The notes under the pieces: generated by a model
What the model saw: the letters and a program-made list of their open reading frames with translations, nothing else
Told to the model about the DNA's origin: nothing
The model's database searches: none
In this document: piece by piece, positions 24,076-38,065 of the stretch
Layout of the letters: the number at the start of each line of letters is the position of its first letter
Numbering within the stretch: the first letter of the stretch is position 1
From: Opisthocomus hoazin
Lineage: Eukaryota; Chordata; Aves; Opisthocomiformes; Opisthocomidae
Assembly (NCBI RefSeq): GCF_030867145.1
Contig: NC_134422.1
Span: 1,022,001-1,086,000 of the forward strand
Direction of reading: 5' to 3'
Length of the DNA stretch: 64,000 bases
Made by a program: the position numbers and the translations under genes

Positions 24076-24559
24076 CCGTCCCGCCCCAGACTGCCCAACA
24101 CAGACGCGCCGTTCAGACTCTACGCATCCATAAAACGTCGGAGGTCAACGTTTCGCAGCGATCCTGGCCGCGCCGTGTCCGGCCGCGCTGGCTGCGGCGC
24201 TGACCGCCTGCCCCGGCTGCCGCACCGGCGCCTGGCCTCTGCGGCCGCCGCCCGAGACGGCGGAGACGCGGGCACGGGGTGGTGACGCGGGGACAACCCT
24301 TCCACTGATGGGCGCGCGGCCGCAGCGCCCACAGATCGCACCCACCCCCTCCGCCTTTCGGAGCCGCCCCGGGGAGCGCGGCCGGCCGCCGCAGCGAGGG
24401 GTGCAACACCGGTGCGGAGCTTCGGGGTCTGCGCTCCGGGGGGACGCGGGGGGCCCTTCGCCGCCGGCGCTCGGGGGGAAGAGCGCCGGGCCTGCCTAAT
24501 TAAACGTCTGCTTTGCGCCGGCGCATTCGGAGACAGAAATGCGGCTTCTCACCGCACGC
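24076..24559. other. CpG-rich intergenic patch
   Basis: Very GC- and CpG-rich sequence upstream of NR4A2 that ends abruptly at the AT-rich block that follows. No coding or RNA signature. It may be an outlying part of the NR4A2 CpG-island complex. Confidence 0.35.
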
Positions 24560-24950
24560 GTAAAATTGTGTTTGCATTTATTTAATTTGGAGTTCTTCTT
24601 TAAAAGCATGGTGCCTCGAATGTTTGTTCTCCGCTTTTTTTCACATCATTACTCTGGTACTGCTTGATTAGCTCCCTCCCCAGTCATGATTGGTAATTAA
24701 AATAGGCATTAAAATTAGTCACTTAGCAATTTTGCTGTTCAATTGGCAATTAAATTACTTAATTGCAATTAAAGTCCTAATTTTAATTGGCAAAATGATA
24801 GATGTAGATTTAAGATAATATGTATAAATACTTTAATAAGTGTCTATATAAGGATTACTTAATTACCCAACTTCAAGTTTATGCTGTTAACTTTAGAACT
24901 TTTAAGAGAGTAATGAAATTTGTATTACATCTATTCTCAGGATATGGTAA
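24560..24950. promoter_or_regulatory. AT-rich block dense in homeodomain cores, candidate NR4A2 enhancer
   Basis: About 390 bp of AT-rich DNA sits between two CpG-rich blocks, roughly 1.5-1.9 kb upstream of the NR4A2 start site. Between 24668 and 24870 it holds some ten ATTA/TAAT cores, including TAATTAAAAT, CAATTGGCAATTAAATTAC and TTAATTGCAATTAAAG. Such clusters are typical of deeply conserved developmental enhancers bound by LIM, paired-type or POU homeodomain proteins, and NR4A2 is switched on in midbrain dopamine neurons by such factors. The motif density is seen; conservation and activity are inferred. Confidence 0.4.
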
Positions 24951-25260
24951 TTAGACGTCTCGCTCCTCCCCGTCGGGGCGAGTTTCCGCGCGGCGCTGGA
25001 TCTGCAGCCCGGGTCAACCGCTGCGACGCGCCCGACGCCGACGGCCCCGCCGGCGTCCCCGGGAGCGCGAGGCGGCCGGCTGAGCCCCCCCAACCGCCCG
25101 ACGCCGCGCGTCGCCGGGCGCGGGAGAGCCGTTTGGCGTGGCCGGCGGCCTCTCACGGCGTCAGACAGCTTCTTCGTCATCTCGTCTGCCGATGGACCGA
25201 CCGGTGGGACGCCGGCTGCCGTGGGCGCTTGGGTTCTTCCAGCATCGGCGGTGCCAGAGT
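24951..25260. other. CpG-rich stretch, no gene
   Basis: GC- and CpG-rich sequence between the AT-rich block and the 40-bp repeat. Nothing else is recognised. Confidence 0.3.
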
Positions 25261-25420
25261 GGGAACGATGAAGCGCTTGGCGGGATTTTCACGTCAGAGC
25301 GGGGATGATGAAGTGCTTGGCGGGATTTTGATGTCAGAGCGGGAACGATGAAGCCCTTGGTGGGGTTTTAACATCAGAGCGGGAACGGTTAAGTGCTTGG
25401 TGGGCTTTCTACGTGTCACA
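25261..25420 (+). repeat. 40-bp tandem repeat, four copies, 1 kb upstream of NR4A2
   Basis: Units at 25261, 25301, 25341 and 25381 begin GGGAACGATGAAG or a variant and continue CTTGGCGGGATTTT, then ACGTCAGAGC. The first three are well matched; the fourth is degenerate in its last ten bases. Unit 1 contains CACGTCAG, a CRE-like half site, and units 2 and 3 have ATGTCAG and ACATCAG there. Confidence 0.93.
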
Positions 25421-25491
25421 ACGGTCGGCTTTCCAGGCGAAGGCCACGCTGGTGTTCGTTCAGCCGCACTGCGCAAGCCGGTGCTCGCAGA

Positions 25492-25666
25492 CACAGAATC
25501 CCAGCATGGTCGGGGTTGGCAGGGCCCTCTGTGGGTCACCCAGCCCAACCCCCTGCCCAAGCAGGGTCACCCACAGCAGGCTGCACAGCACCGCGTCCAG
25601 GCAGGCTGGAATATCTCCAGAGAAGGAGACTCCACAGCCTCCCTGGGCAGCCTGGGCCAGGGCCCC
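25492..25666 (-). mobile_element. CR1 LINE 3' fragment, reverse orientation, in NR4A2 upstream region
   Basis: It reads on plus as CACAGAATCCCAGCATGGTC, GTGGGTCACCCAGCCCAACC and ATATCTCCAGAGAAGGAGAC, the reverse complement of the GTGACCCACAGAGG subfamily. It lies about 0.75 kb upstream of the NR4A2 start site. Confidence 0.93.
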
Positions 25667-25799
25667 TATGCGCAGCACCTGTCCCCGGCCCTCGCTCGCC
25701 CCATTTTTTAACACAGTCCTTAATCAGCGCAAGGCGCTTAATTACCGCCGACCCAGCCCCGCTTTGCATCTCCCCCCACCTTCGCCTCTTCCTCCACCC

Positions 25800-26415
25800 C
25801 AGTGACGCGAATGGGGGGGGTTGGATATAAAACTTAAAACCCGCTGGAATTTTGCGTGGGGGGAATGAGAGCGGGCGGTTTGTGGGCAAAGCGGCGCGAT
25901 CCCAAAAGCAGGGGTTTTGCCCCAAAAATGAGGGCGGGGAGGGGGGCCGCGGGGAACTCCCGGGCCCTCGGGGGCGCGGATCCGCGCCCCCGGGGGCCCG
26001 GGAGCTCCCCGCCGCCCCCCCCCGGGGAAGCTCCCGTCAGGGCGCGCGTTATTTTTGGGCGCTCCGGCTGCTTGCGTCAGTGATGACGCAGCGCGGGCGG
26101 GCGGGAGGCGCGCGCCGCCCCGCCCCGGTCTCGCTTCTCCGCCCCCCTCCCCTCCGCGGGGGGTAAAGGCACCGCCCCCTATGCAAATGTAGCCACACCC
26201 CCTTCGGGTGGGCGCGCCCCGCGGTCGGAAATTTACCAAAGGATGGCGGGGGGGCGGGGCGGAGGGGGCGGCCCCCCCCGCTCCCTCCGCGCGGATTGGT
26301 CGGGAGGCGCTGACGCGCGGTGACGCGCGGGGCGGGGGGCGGGGCGCGGAGGCGCACGTTGGCCGCGGCGCCGGGGAGCCCGCACATAAACAAAGGCACA
26401 TTGCGGGGACGGGGA
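25800..26415 (+). promoter_or_regulatory. NR4A2: NR4A2 promoter in CpG island
   Basis: GC-rich region directly upstream of exon 1. Visible sites: TATAAAAC at 25826-25833; the inverted pair TGCGTCA-gtga-TGACGCA (26073-26090), two CRE/AP-1-like half sites; a perfect POU octamer ATGCAAAT (26181-26188); an inverted CCAAT box ATTGG (26295-26299); a 10-bp direct repeat TGACGCGCGG at 26311 and 26321; and a weak TATA-like ATAAA at 26386-26390, which would place initiation near 26415. NR4A2 is an immediate-early gene induced through CREB/ATF, and the CRE-like sites fit that. The start site is estimated. Confidence 0.65.
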
Positions 26416-26471
26416 CACTTGCCCGGCGCGACGCGCTCCCCGCCGCAGCCCCGCCGCGCCGCCGCTCTCCG
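26415..26471 (+). other. NR4A2: NR4A2 exon 1 (5'UTR), start estimated
   Basis: Non-coding leader ending at donor CTCTCCG|GTGAGT (GT at 26472). The 5' end is inferred from the TATA-like element. It contains no ATG. Intron 1 is 26472-26722. Confidence 0.6.
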
Positions 26472-26622
26472 GTGAGTCCCCGCGCGGGGAGCCCCGGGGG
26501 GGGGTCGGGGGGGGTCCCCTCCGCGCGTCACGCGTGGGCGCGGGTCGCCCGTGCGGCTGCCGCGCTGTCACGGAGGAGCCCCGGCTGACAGCCCACGCGT
26601 GGAAAGTTTTCTTCCCCGTTAA

Positions 26623-30700
<4,078 letters not shown>

Positions 30701-32040
30701 GACTCTTCCCGTGCACTTCTGCGGAACTGAAGGGAAACTTCACCTGTCTGACGGGGGGTTCGTCTGGGCCCCGGGCAGCACCCCCGGGTGCCAGCTCCCC
30801 ACCCAAACCAGTGTTGCCAACCTCCTGCAGGCAGAGCGCGAGCGGGCATTTTGGCTCGGGGGCATCATGGATGCAGATCATGGACCACACAAATACCATG
30901 GTATAAACTTTTTATTATCGGCTTATAGATGAATTTATTGTTAAGGACTTCTGAGTAAAGAGGTGAACATATCTGGCAACGCCAGGCGCGCAGCTAAGAC
31001 TCTGACGGTGACAAACAGAAGTGTTAAGGTGACCCACAAGTCTCATCCTCCTAAAGACGAAAGTTTTCTGCTGTAAAAGAAAGCTGTAATATATACAAAA
31101 CCTAAATGTTGCGTGGGTGGCATGTCAGTAAAGAAGGCGAAGGCTTGTAAATTTATCAGATGCGGTTTGGCTTTTTAAAAATTATTCTGTGCCTATTTAT
31201 GAAGAAATACAGAAAACAATTCTAAAAAAAAAATAAATTAAAAATAAAAGATAAACGTGTTTGCAAAAAAAAAAAAAGAAAAAAAAAAAAAGGAAAAAGG
31301 AAAAAAAAAAAAAGGAAAATAAAGAGAAAAGAGAATAAATCTCTCCAGACTGGGAAAGCATGACGATTCTAGGGTGACGATGTTATAGGCACTTGCTATT
31401 TCAGTAATGTCTATATTCTATAAATAGTATTTCAGACACTATGTAGTCTGTTAGCTTTTATAAAGACTGGTAGTTATCTAAGCTTCAAACATTTTCTCAA
31501 CTGTAAAATAGGTGGGCACAAGTATTACAGACCCCGAGACCCTCCCCAAAGGGACACATAGTGTTTGTAAACACCGCCCAACATTCCTTGTTTGTAAGTG
31601 TTGTATGTACTGTTGATGTTGATTAAAAAAGAAGTTTATATCTTGATTATTTTGTTGTCTAAAGCTAAACAAATCTTGCATGCAGCAGCTTTTCACTGTT
31701 TCCAGAGTGCTTATAATATACATAACTCCCTGGAAATTACTGAGCACTTTGAATTTTTGGTTTGTTTTGTTCCGTTTTTATAATGTCTAAAATTGTCGGT
31801 TAATATATTATTTTATGTTCGAGTAATATTTTTAATATTGCCATATTCTGTAGTATTTTTCTTTGTATATTTCCAGTACGGCACATGAGATGAGTCACTG
31901 CCTTTTTTTCTATGGTGTACGACAGTTAGAAACGCTGATTATTTTTTTTTTTTTCTTTCCTCCCCCCCTCTCCTGATAACTCTTTCTTTGAGAAAGACAA
32001 TTTTAATGTTTACAACAAATAAAACGTGTAAACGAATCGC
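30701..32040 (+). other. NR4A2: NR4A2 3'UTR
   Basis: About 1.34 kb of AT-rich sequence after the stop, with AU-rich elements such as TATTTAT near 31195, fitting the short half-life of immediate-early mRNAs. An A-rich tract spans 31221-31340 and includes AATAAA at 31232 and 31243, which could serve as an early poly(A) site or cause internal oligo-dT priming. The likely main signal is AATAAA at 32018-32023, placing cleavage near 32040. Confidence 0.8.
32018..32023 (+). terminator. NR4A2: NR4A2 polyadenylation signal AATAAA
   Basis: Canonical AATAAA at the point where the AT-rich 3'UTR gives way to GC-rich DNA, with TG-rich sequence (TTTCGTCTGCTTTCTG) after the expected cleavage site. Confidence 0.75.
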
Positions 32041-32131
32041 ATTTCGTCTGCTTTCTGCCCAAGCGAGAAGCTCCACCGCCGGCACCCGTTGCCCCTAAGG
32101 GACAACAGCGCGGTGCCAAGCTGCGCGGGAG

Positions 32132-32200
32132 GATGGATGGAGGATGGATGGATGGATGGATGGATGATGGATGGACAGACGGACGGATGGACGGACGGGG
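32132..32200 (+). repeat. (GGAT)n microsatellite with GGAC variants
   Basis: GGATGGATGGATGGAT units pass into GGACGGATGGACGGACG. About 70 bp, 100 bp downstream of the NR4A2 poly(A) site. Confidence 0.95.
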
Positions 32201-33440
32201 CAGGTTCGTTGCAGGAGCGGGTGCGGCGGGACCCGCCGGCTCTGCGGGAGGAAGAGGAGGAGACCCCGAGGCTCCAAGGTTGGTTTTTTCCCGGGTTTTG
32301 CTCGGGGGAAAAAAAAAAACAACCCGCCTTTAATTCGGGGAGGGGGTAACTTCTGAACGTTGTCCCGCGGCTCCGGAGCTGGGTTTGGGGGCGGGGGGAC
32401 GGGGGGCAGCCTCCCCACGGGAGCGACAGCGGGGTGCTTTGCTGGGGGGGGGGTTGTCTCTGATATTTGCTCCCCTCCGAAAGCCTCCGCCTTCCTGGGG
32501 AGCTTTCCGGGCGGTTTCTCCCGAAGCCGGGATTTACCGGGAGCGGCACCGCGCTCCCCGCAAAACTTTCGGCCACGCGTGGGAAGGGAAGGAGGACCCA
32601 AAACTCTGCTATCGCGCCCGGGAATTTCGAAAACATCAGCCTCGGGGGGTGGGGGGGGGGATGCCGGCGCTAAAGTCGGTTTTCATTTACTCGCAGCCTC
32701 GCGGGGCGGCTCGGCGGGGTCGGGGGGCCGGGGACCCCGCATCTCTCCTCACCCGCGGGAACGGGCACGGCACCGGGATGCTCGCTCCCGGGGATGCTCG
32801 CCCGGCGGAGCCGACCGCGTCCCGTTGCCGCCGCTCGAGCATCCCCGGGGGTCGCTATGGGAGGACCAGGCGAGCCCCGGGGCTCGGGGCTCGCTGAAGG
32901 GGCGATGGGCGAACCGGACCCGTCGGGCGCTTCGCGGCTCGGTTAGGCGAGGAACTGCGAAAAAGAGTTGCGAGAAGGAATAAAAAGCGGTCCCGCTGCG
33001 TGCGGATGCTGGGCCGGGGGTGGTAATTAGCGGGGTCGGGAGCGGAGGGTTTAGGCGCTGCGGTTTTGTCGCGGGGCTGAAGTCCTTGTCGCGACTTGAA
33101 CCCTGCCGAGGAGTCCCCGCCCGCTCGCGTTTTCCCCTCCCGAGCCGCTCTCGCCAAGCGCTTTCCTCGGCCGCTTCTGCGGTAACTTTCCTGACGCGCT
33201 CAACCCCCCGCACCCCCCGGGCCCCGCACCCCCCGGCAGGAGCTGGGCGCGGAGCCGGCGAGGGGCTGGGGAAGGGCTGGCGGCCCGGCCCGGAGCCTCC
33301 AGGCTGGGCTGGGGTCGGGGGCTGGGCGGGTCGCGTCCCCGGGGGGGTCTCACAGCTCTGGGGTGCTCCCCCGCAGCGGGCAGGGCGAGCTGGGGGGGGG
33401 TGGGGTGCTGCTGAAGCCCCTCTGCTCAGGGATCCGCTGG
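32200..33440. promoter_or_regulatory. CpG island immediately downstream of NR4A2
   Basis: About 1.2 kb of GC- and CpG-rich DNA starts within 200 bp of the NR4A2 poly(A) site. I see no conserved coding frame; overlapping frames of 168-352 codons on both strands are composition effects. It could be the promoter of an unannotated or antisense non-coding transcript, or a regulatory island of NR4A2. Function is inferred. Confidence 0.45.
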
Positions 33441-33462
33441 CTTCCCTGGTTTGCAAACCCTT

Positions 33463-33793
33463 AGAAAAGCAAGAGAGAAAGAGAGAAAGAAAGGGAGAGA
33501 AAAGGAGAGAAAGAGAAAGAGAGAAAGAAAGAAAGAAAGGAGAGAAAGACAGAGAGAAAGAAAAAGAAAGAAAGACAGAAGGAGAAAGAAAGAGAAAGAA
33601 AAAGAAAGAAAGAAAGACAGAAGGAGAAAGAAAGAGAAAGAAAAAGAAAGAAAGAAAGACAGAAGGAGAAAGAAAGAGAAAGAAAGAAAAAGAAAGACAG
33701 AAGGAGAAAGAAAGAGAAAGAAAAAGAAAGAAAGAAAGACAGAAGGAGAAAGAAAGAGAAAGAAAGAGAGAAAGCAAGAAAGAGAGAAAAGCA
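33463..33793 (+). repeat. Purine tract (GAAA)n with a 42-bp higher-order repeat
   Basis: About 330 bp composed almost only of G and A. The block GACAGAAGGAGAAAG recurs at 33574, 33616, 33658, 33696 and 33738, so the higher-order period is 42 bp with one 38-bp interval. Because 42 is a multiple of three, long Lys/Glu/Arg frames stay open by accident. The tract can form triplex or H-DNA. Confidence 0.95.
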
Positions 33794-33799
33794 CAGAGC

Positions 33800-35844
33800 A
33801 GAGACATTTAGGAAAACATTCGGGGTGGAAGCTCAGCGCAGAGCACGGAGGTGAAGGAATAATTTTTGAAGCGCAGCATCAACGGGAGGATTTCTTTAAC
33901 AGCCTTTTGCTTCCGCAGGCACAGGGTGTTTCAGATTAGCAGCCGCCTTGGTTATTTTAGCCCTGTGCTGATTATGGAATTTGTTACTGGTTTTTCTGCT
34001 CGGCTGGTGCGAGCGGGCAGACAAAACCCATTCTGTTCCGCTCCCTTAGGATTTCCCTTTTTGTAGCTGGTTATCAGGCCGCTGGGCTGATTGGATCCTA
34101 ACTTTTTTGCTTGTACAATTGCACTGTCTCCTGCAGAGTTACTCCTTGGATGCACCGATGCATAAGAACGGAGTCTGTTTGCTTTATTCGCCTCCAACCC
34201 ACGCGTCTGTTTCCAGCGAAGCCCACGCAGTTACGCTGGGGACGGCCTCACCGTTCCTCCCCAGAGCCGGACACCTTCCTCCTCCCGCTCTGGGAGGATG
34301 AGGCGATGCCACTCGAGCCCGATTTTTCCAAAACATGCTAGGGGTTTACAAACTCGGCGAACAAACTGGGGGAGAACTCGGGTCAGGTGTTTGCTTATCC
34401 AGTGCGCCGTGTTCAACTCGTGACGGTCCATTTAAGCTTCCTTGATCTGAGCGCCCGGGTAGCGTCGCGCCTGCCCAGCGCGCGTGGTGCTTCGGGTCCC
34501 ACAGAGCTGTGCTGACCGGCGCCGCCGCCGAGGTAACTCGCAGCCGGTGGCTCAGGGGCCAGGCAGCGTCGCGACGCGCGCTGAAGCCGCCTTTGCTGAG
34601 CGTAGCGCTGGGAAGATGAATTACTGCAGGCACGAGACCCGGGTAGGAGCTTTATTAGTTTTGGAATGCAATCAGCAACACTTGCTTTCCTAGCCCTGTG
34701 CCTAATTATCCTCGTTGCGTGTGCCGCACGCGCGGAGAGCAGCCAGCAGGAATTTATGTCGAGGGCAGTCAAAGCTAGAAAATTCGTGTTTTAGGCGATT
34801 TTACCCCTCCGACTTTTCCTTTGTGGTAGAAATCCCTGCGCCGGCGGCACACATCGAAGCGCCTCGGGTGCACCTGTAGCTGATTTTTTATGCATCAGTA
34901 AACCCGCCGCTGCGTCATCCGCCCTTGCCGAAACGTTAGCCCTAAGTAACCTTTACAGCTGGCTGTGGTGCAGAGGGAGATGTTGGTATTCATGAATGTT
35001 TTGACATATTTGACAGTTTCTGTGTGGTGTGCTCTTTCTCCGTTTTCCTGATTTCCTCCCATCTTTGCCTCCCTGTTTCGGCAGTCAATGGCAGCCTCGG
35101 CCGGGCTGCTGCGGTCCGGGCTGCTCTGGAGGCAGGAGGATGGAGCTGCCGAGAAACTTCAGCTTCGTGGTTGGTTTTGTTCTGTTTGGGGGTTTTTTTA
35201 ATTGGTTTTTTTTTTTTTTTTTAATTTATTTTATGTCAAAGTGTGTGTCTAGGTAAATGCTGGGATTGTCGCATTTTAATGTGGTGCGACCACGGCCGGC
35301 AGAGCTCGTCTGGACAGAACGGGTGACTTGTGTTCCCTTCCTGAAGCAGCACGTCTGGCAGAGATGTAAAAATCTGAAGGCGAGGGATTTTTGCGTAATC
35401 AGAACTTAATGTAGACGCAACATAAACGTGTGAGGCTGATTATGGTGCTAGCAAGGCAGCCCTGCTTGATTCGGGAAGGTGCTTTCTGACCACCTGGGTT
35501 TCCAGTGCAATGTTTTCTGCAGGATGGAGAAGGTGCCAGGCCGCGGAACGACTGATGCTGAAGGCAGTTTTGGACCAATGTGAACAAGGCGTTAGCTGAA
35601 CAGGCCTCGCGTCTGTTCGGGTCATTTCTGGTTTTTATCCCCATCTACACAGAGCGTTCCGCATGAAGCCAAACCTCGTTAGGGAACCTGGGGCCGTCGC
35701 TAAGGCGAGGGCCGTTCGGCAGCGTGGCCGGGCAGCTGGCTGGCGCGAGGCTTTCCTCCGCCGCTCCCCCCTGCGCGGCCGAGCGGCTTCCAGAGGGTGG
35801 GAAGAGCTTTGCGCAGGCGAATGCTTCCCTTTGGGAGAAATGCT
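33800..35844. other. Intergenic; possible conserved block near 34.88-35.02 kb
   Basis: No gene seen. At 34880-35020 a non-repetitive stretch contains TTATGCATCAG, GCTGCGTCATCC and GTATTCATGAATG followed by TTTGACATATTTGACAG, motifs often found in POU/TALE homeodomain enhancers. A poly-T tract lies at about 35203-35221. Confidence 0.3.
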
Positions 35845-35918
35845 TCGGCAGGGGGTTGGACCAGATGACCCACAGAGGTCCCTTCCAACCCCTACCACTC
35901 TGTGATTCTGTGAAATGA
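35845..35918 (+). mobile_element. CR1 LINE, short 3' end remnant
   Basis: GGCAGGGGGTTGGACCAGAT, GACCCACAGAGGTCCCTTCC and ATTCTGTGA: only the last ~70 bases of a CR1 of the GTGACCCACAGAGG group. Confidence 0.88.
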
Positions 35919-37572
35919 TGCTTGAACAACCTCTGCGCGCAGAGAGGCGGCTTTCTGGCGTGCGGAGCCTTGGCGGGACGGGCGCCCGGCTCCTCGGCGT
36001 CGCGGCAGGGCTGGCCGTCACCCTCGGTCCCCGGCGGGCAGGGGCTGCTGCTCCGAGCGCGGGGCTAACGCTGCGAGGCGCAGCACCTCGGGCTTGGCGG
36101 TCGAAGTAACGGCTTTAGCAGGACAAATCTGCTCTGCAGCGCTGGCACAGACGCCTCTTAGCGCTTGTCACGTCTCTTGTTACAGGCATAGGGGCTCGCA
36201 CATGCTAATAAATACTAAATAGTGTGACTTAGCTGATTTTTCTTGACTAACTGGGTTTTCTACAAAGAGACATCAATCTAAAATTTTAATTGTTCTATCA
36301 TTTTAATGTCCCATGCAAATTACACCTTATACTACAAGAACCCAGTCAGAATCACAGACAGTAAACCGGGGCTGTAACCCGGTTGTGAAATAAATGGCAA
36401 AAACTCTTTTCCACGTGTTCCCACTCTCCAACAAAACTTGTGCAAACGGTTGGGGTCTGCAATCCCCCAGTGCTGAGGAGGTGGCTGCGTCTGGTGGCTG
36501 GAACAGCTGCCCAGCTGGCGACGTGGGGACTGGGCGGACTGGATCCCAGGGCGCGACGTCCCTGCGCGCGGCGAGGAGCGGGCTGGGCCCGCGGCCGTGG
36601 CACCGCTCTCGCGAGCAGTCAAGGTACGTACCTGCAAACGGGAGACCCTCCAGCTCCTCCGTGAAGCAATAAAGCGAAGCAACAAGCTCCGGAGCAGGAC
36701 GGCAAAGGCCAGCGACGCGGGGACGCGCTGCGGGAGGAGCGAGGGGACGTCAGCCGCCCCGGGAACGTTCTGACCCCAGGGAGGGAGCCGGGATGGGCTG
36801 GGGTCACGGCGTGGGGAGGGCAGCTGAAGCTCGCAGGGGGTGCGGCTGCCTTGCAGACCGAGCGCAGTATCTCAGTTTCCACTCGGCTGTCTCGGATGGC
36901 AGGGAACAGCCCCAATGCTGCCGGCGAAGCGTGGCCAAGGGGCAGGCAGGGACGCTGAGCTGCAGCGGGGTCCCCCGGCTCGGGGCGAGGAGGGGGCAGC
37001 GGCCGGAGCCCACCCGGGGCTGGCAGAAGGGCCGTGGCCATGGCGAGGTCTGCCCCGCATCTCGGCACGCCACGGCTTTACAGGGGCTGTGCCCATGCCT
37101 CGCTGGCTGCTGAAATGCGCTCCTGGGAAACGTGGGCACGAATATTTTAGAGGAAAAGGTGCAACCTGCGAGCAGCCCTGCCGCGCAGAACAGGGTGCCC
37201 GGCTTCCCTCGGGGGCACGTGCGGCCCCCGCCGCAGAGCTCCGTCGGACGCTGCTGCGGAGGGTCGGTGCCTCCAGCGCGCAGGGATCGCTCGTTTTTAG
37301 CACTGACGTGGCTGGCTCTGTGGGACTGCTGCTAAATGTTATTCTCTTCATGACTGTCCCCAAGTTTGCGCAGGTTGACATTTTTCTGTCCCAGATATTT
37401 CTCCTGTTCTTATCTCCGCTTGCTCCTTGTCAGCTGCCACGACAGCTCCTTGCCTCCGGGCGGGAGGGCAGGTGAGCGGCTCTGCCAGGCTGCTTTGCTT
37501 CCCGAGGCTGCTGGCGTGGCTGCTCCCTTCTCCCAGCCCTCGCCCCGCAGCGGGGCGCAGCCCGGCTCTGCG
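35919..37572. other. Intergenic, nothing recognised
   Basis: GC-rich patches alternate with an AT-rich block at 36180-36340. ORFs of up to 211 codons overlap on both strands and resemble no family. No RNA gene seen. Confidence 0.3.
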
Positions 37573-38065
37573 GTGCTCAGCCCGGGGGACGGGATGGGGA
37601 TGGCACTAGGATGGGGATGGGGGTGGTGCCGGGATGGGGATGGTGCCAGGATGGGGATGAGTATGGAACTGGGATGAGGATGGCGCCAGGATGGGGATGG
37701 GGATGGCACTGGGATGGGGATGGCACCAGGCTGGGGATGGGGATGGCACTGGGATGGGTATGGCACAGGAATGGATATGGTGCCGGGATGGGGATGGAAC
37801 TGGGATGGGGATGGTGCCAGGATGGGGATGGGTATGGCACAGGGATGGAGATGGTGCCAGCATAGGGATGGCACTGGGATGGGGACGGCACCAGGCTGGG
37901 GATGGGGATGGCACTGGGATGGGTATGGCACAGGAATGGATATGGCGCCGGGATGGGAATGGCACTGGGATGGGGATGGCACTGGGATGGGGATGGGGAT
38001 GGCGCCAGGATGGGGACGGGGATGGGGATGGCACTGGGATGGGGATGGCACTGGGATGGGGCGTC
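37573..38065 (+). repeat. GGGATGGGGATGGCAC minisatellite with 165-bp duplication
   Basis: Nearly 500 bp of units of about 17-24 bp made of GGGAT, GGGGATGG and CACTGG or GCCAGG. A longer segment around GGCACTGGGATGGGTATGG appears at 37746 and again at 37911, a 165-bp higher-order duplication. Proteins of the type DGDGTGMGMALG and PHPSAIPIPVP read through it in several frames and are artefacts. Confidence 0.95.

Noticed and set aside
33020-33939. Lys/Glu/Arg-rich frames (plus) and Phe/Ser/Leu-rich frames (minus)
   Set aside because: They are read-through of the (GAAA)n repeat, whose 42-bp period keeps the frame open.
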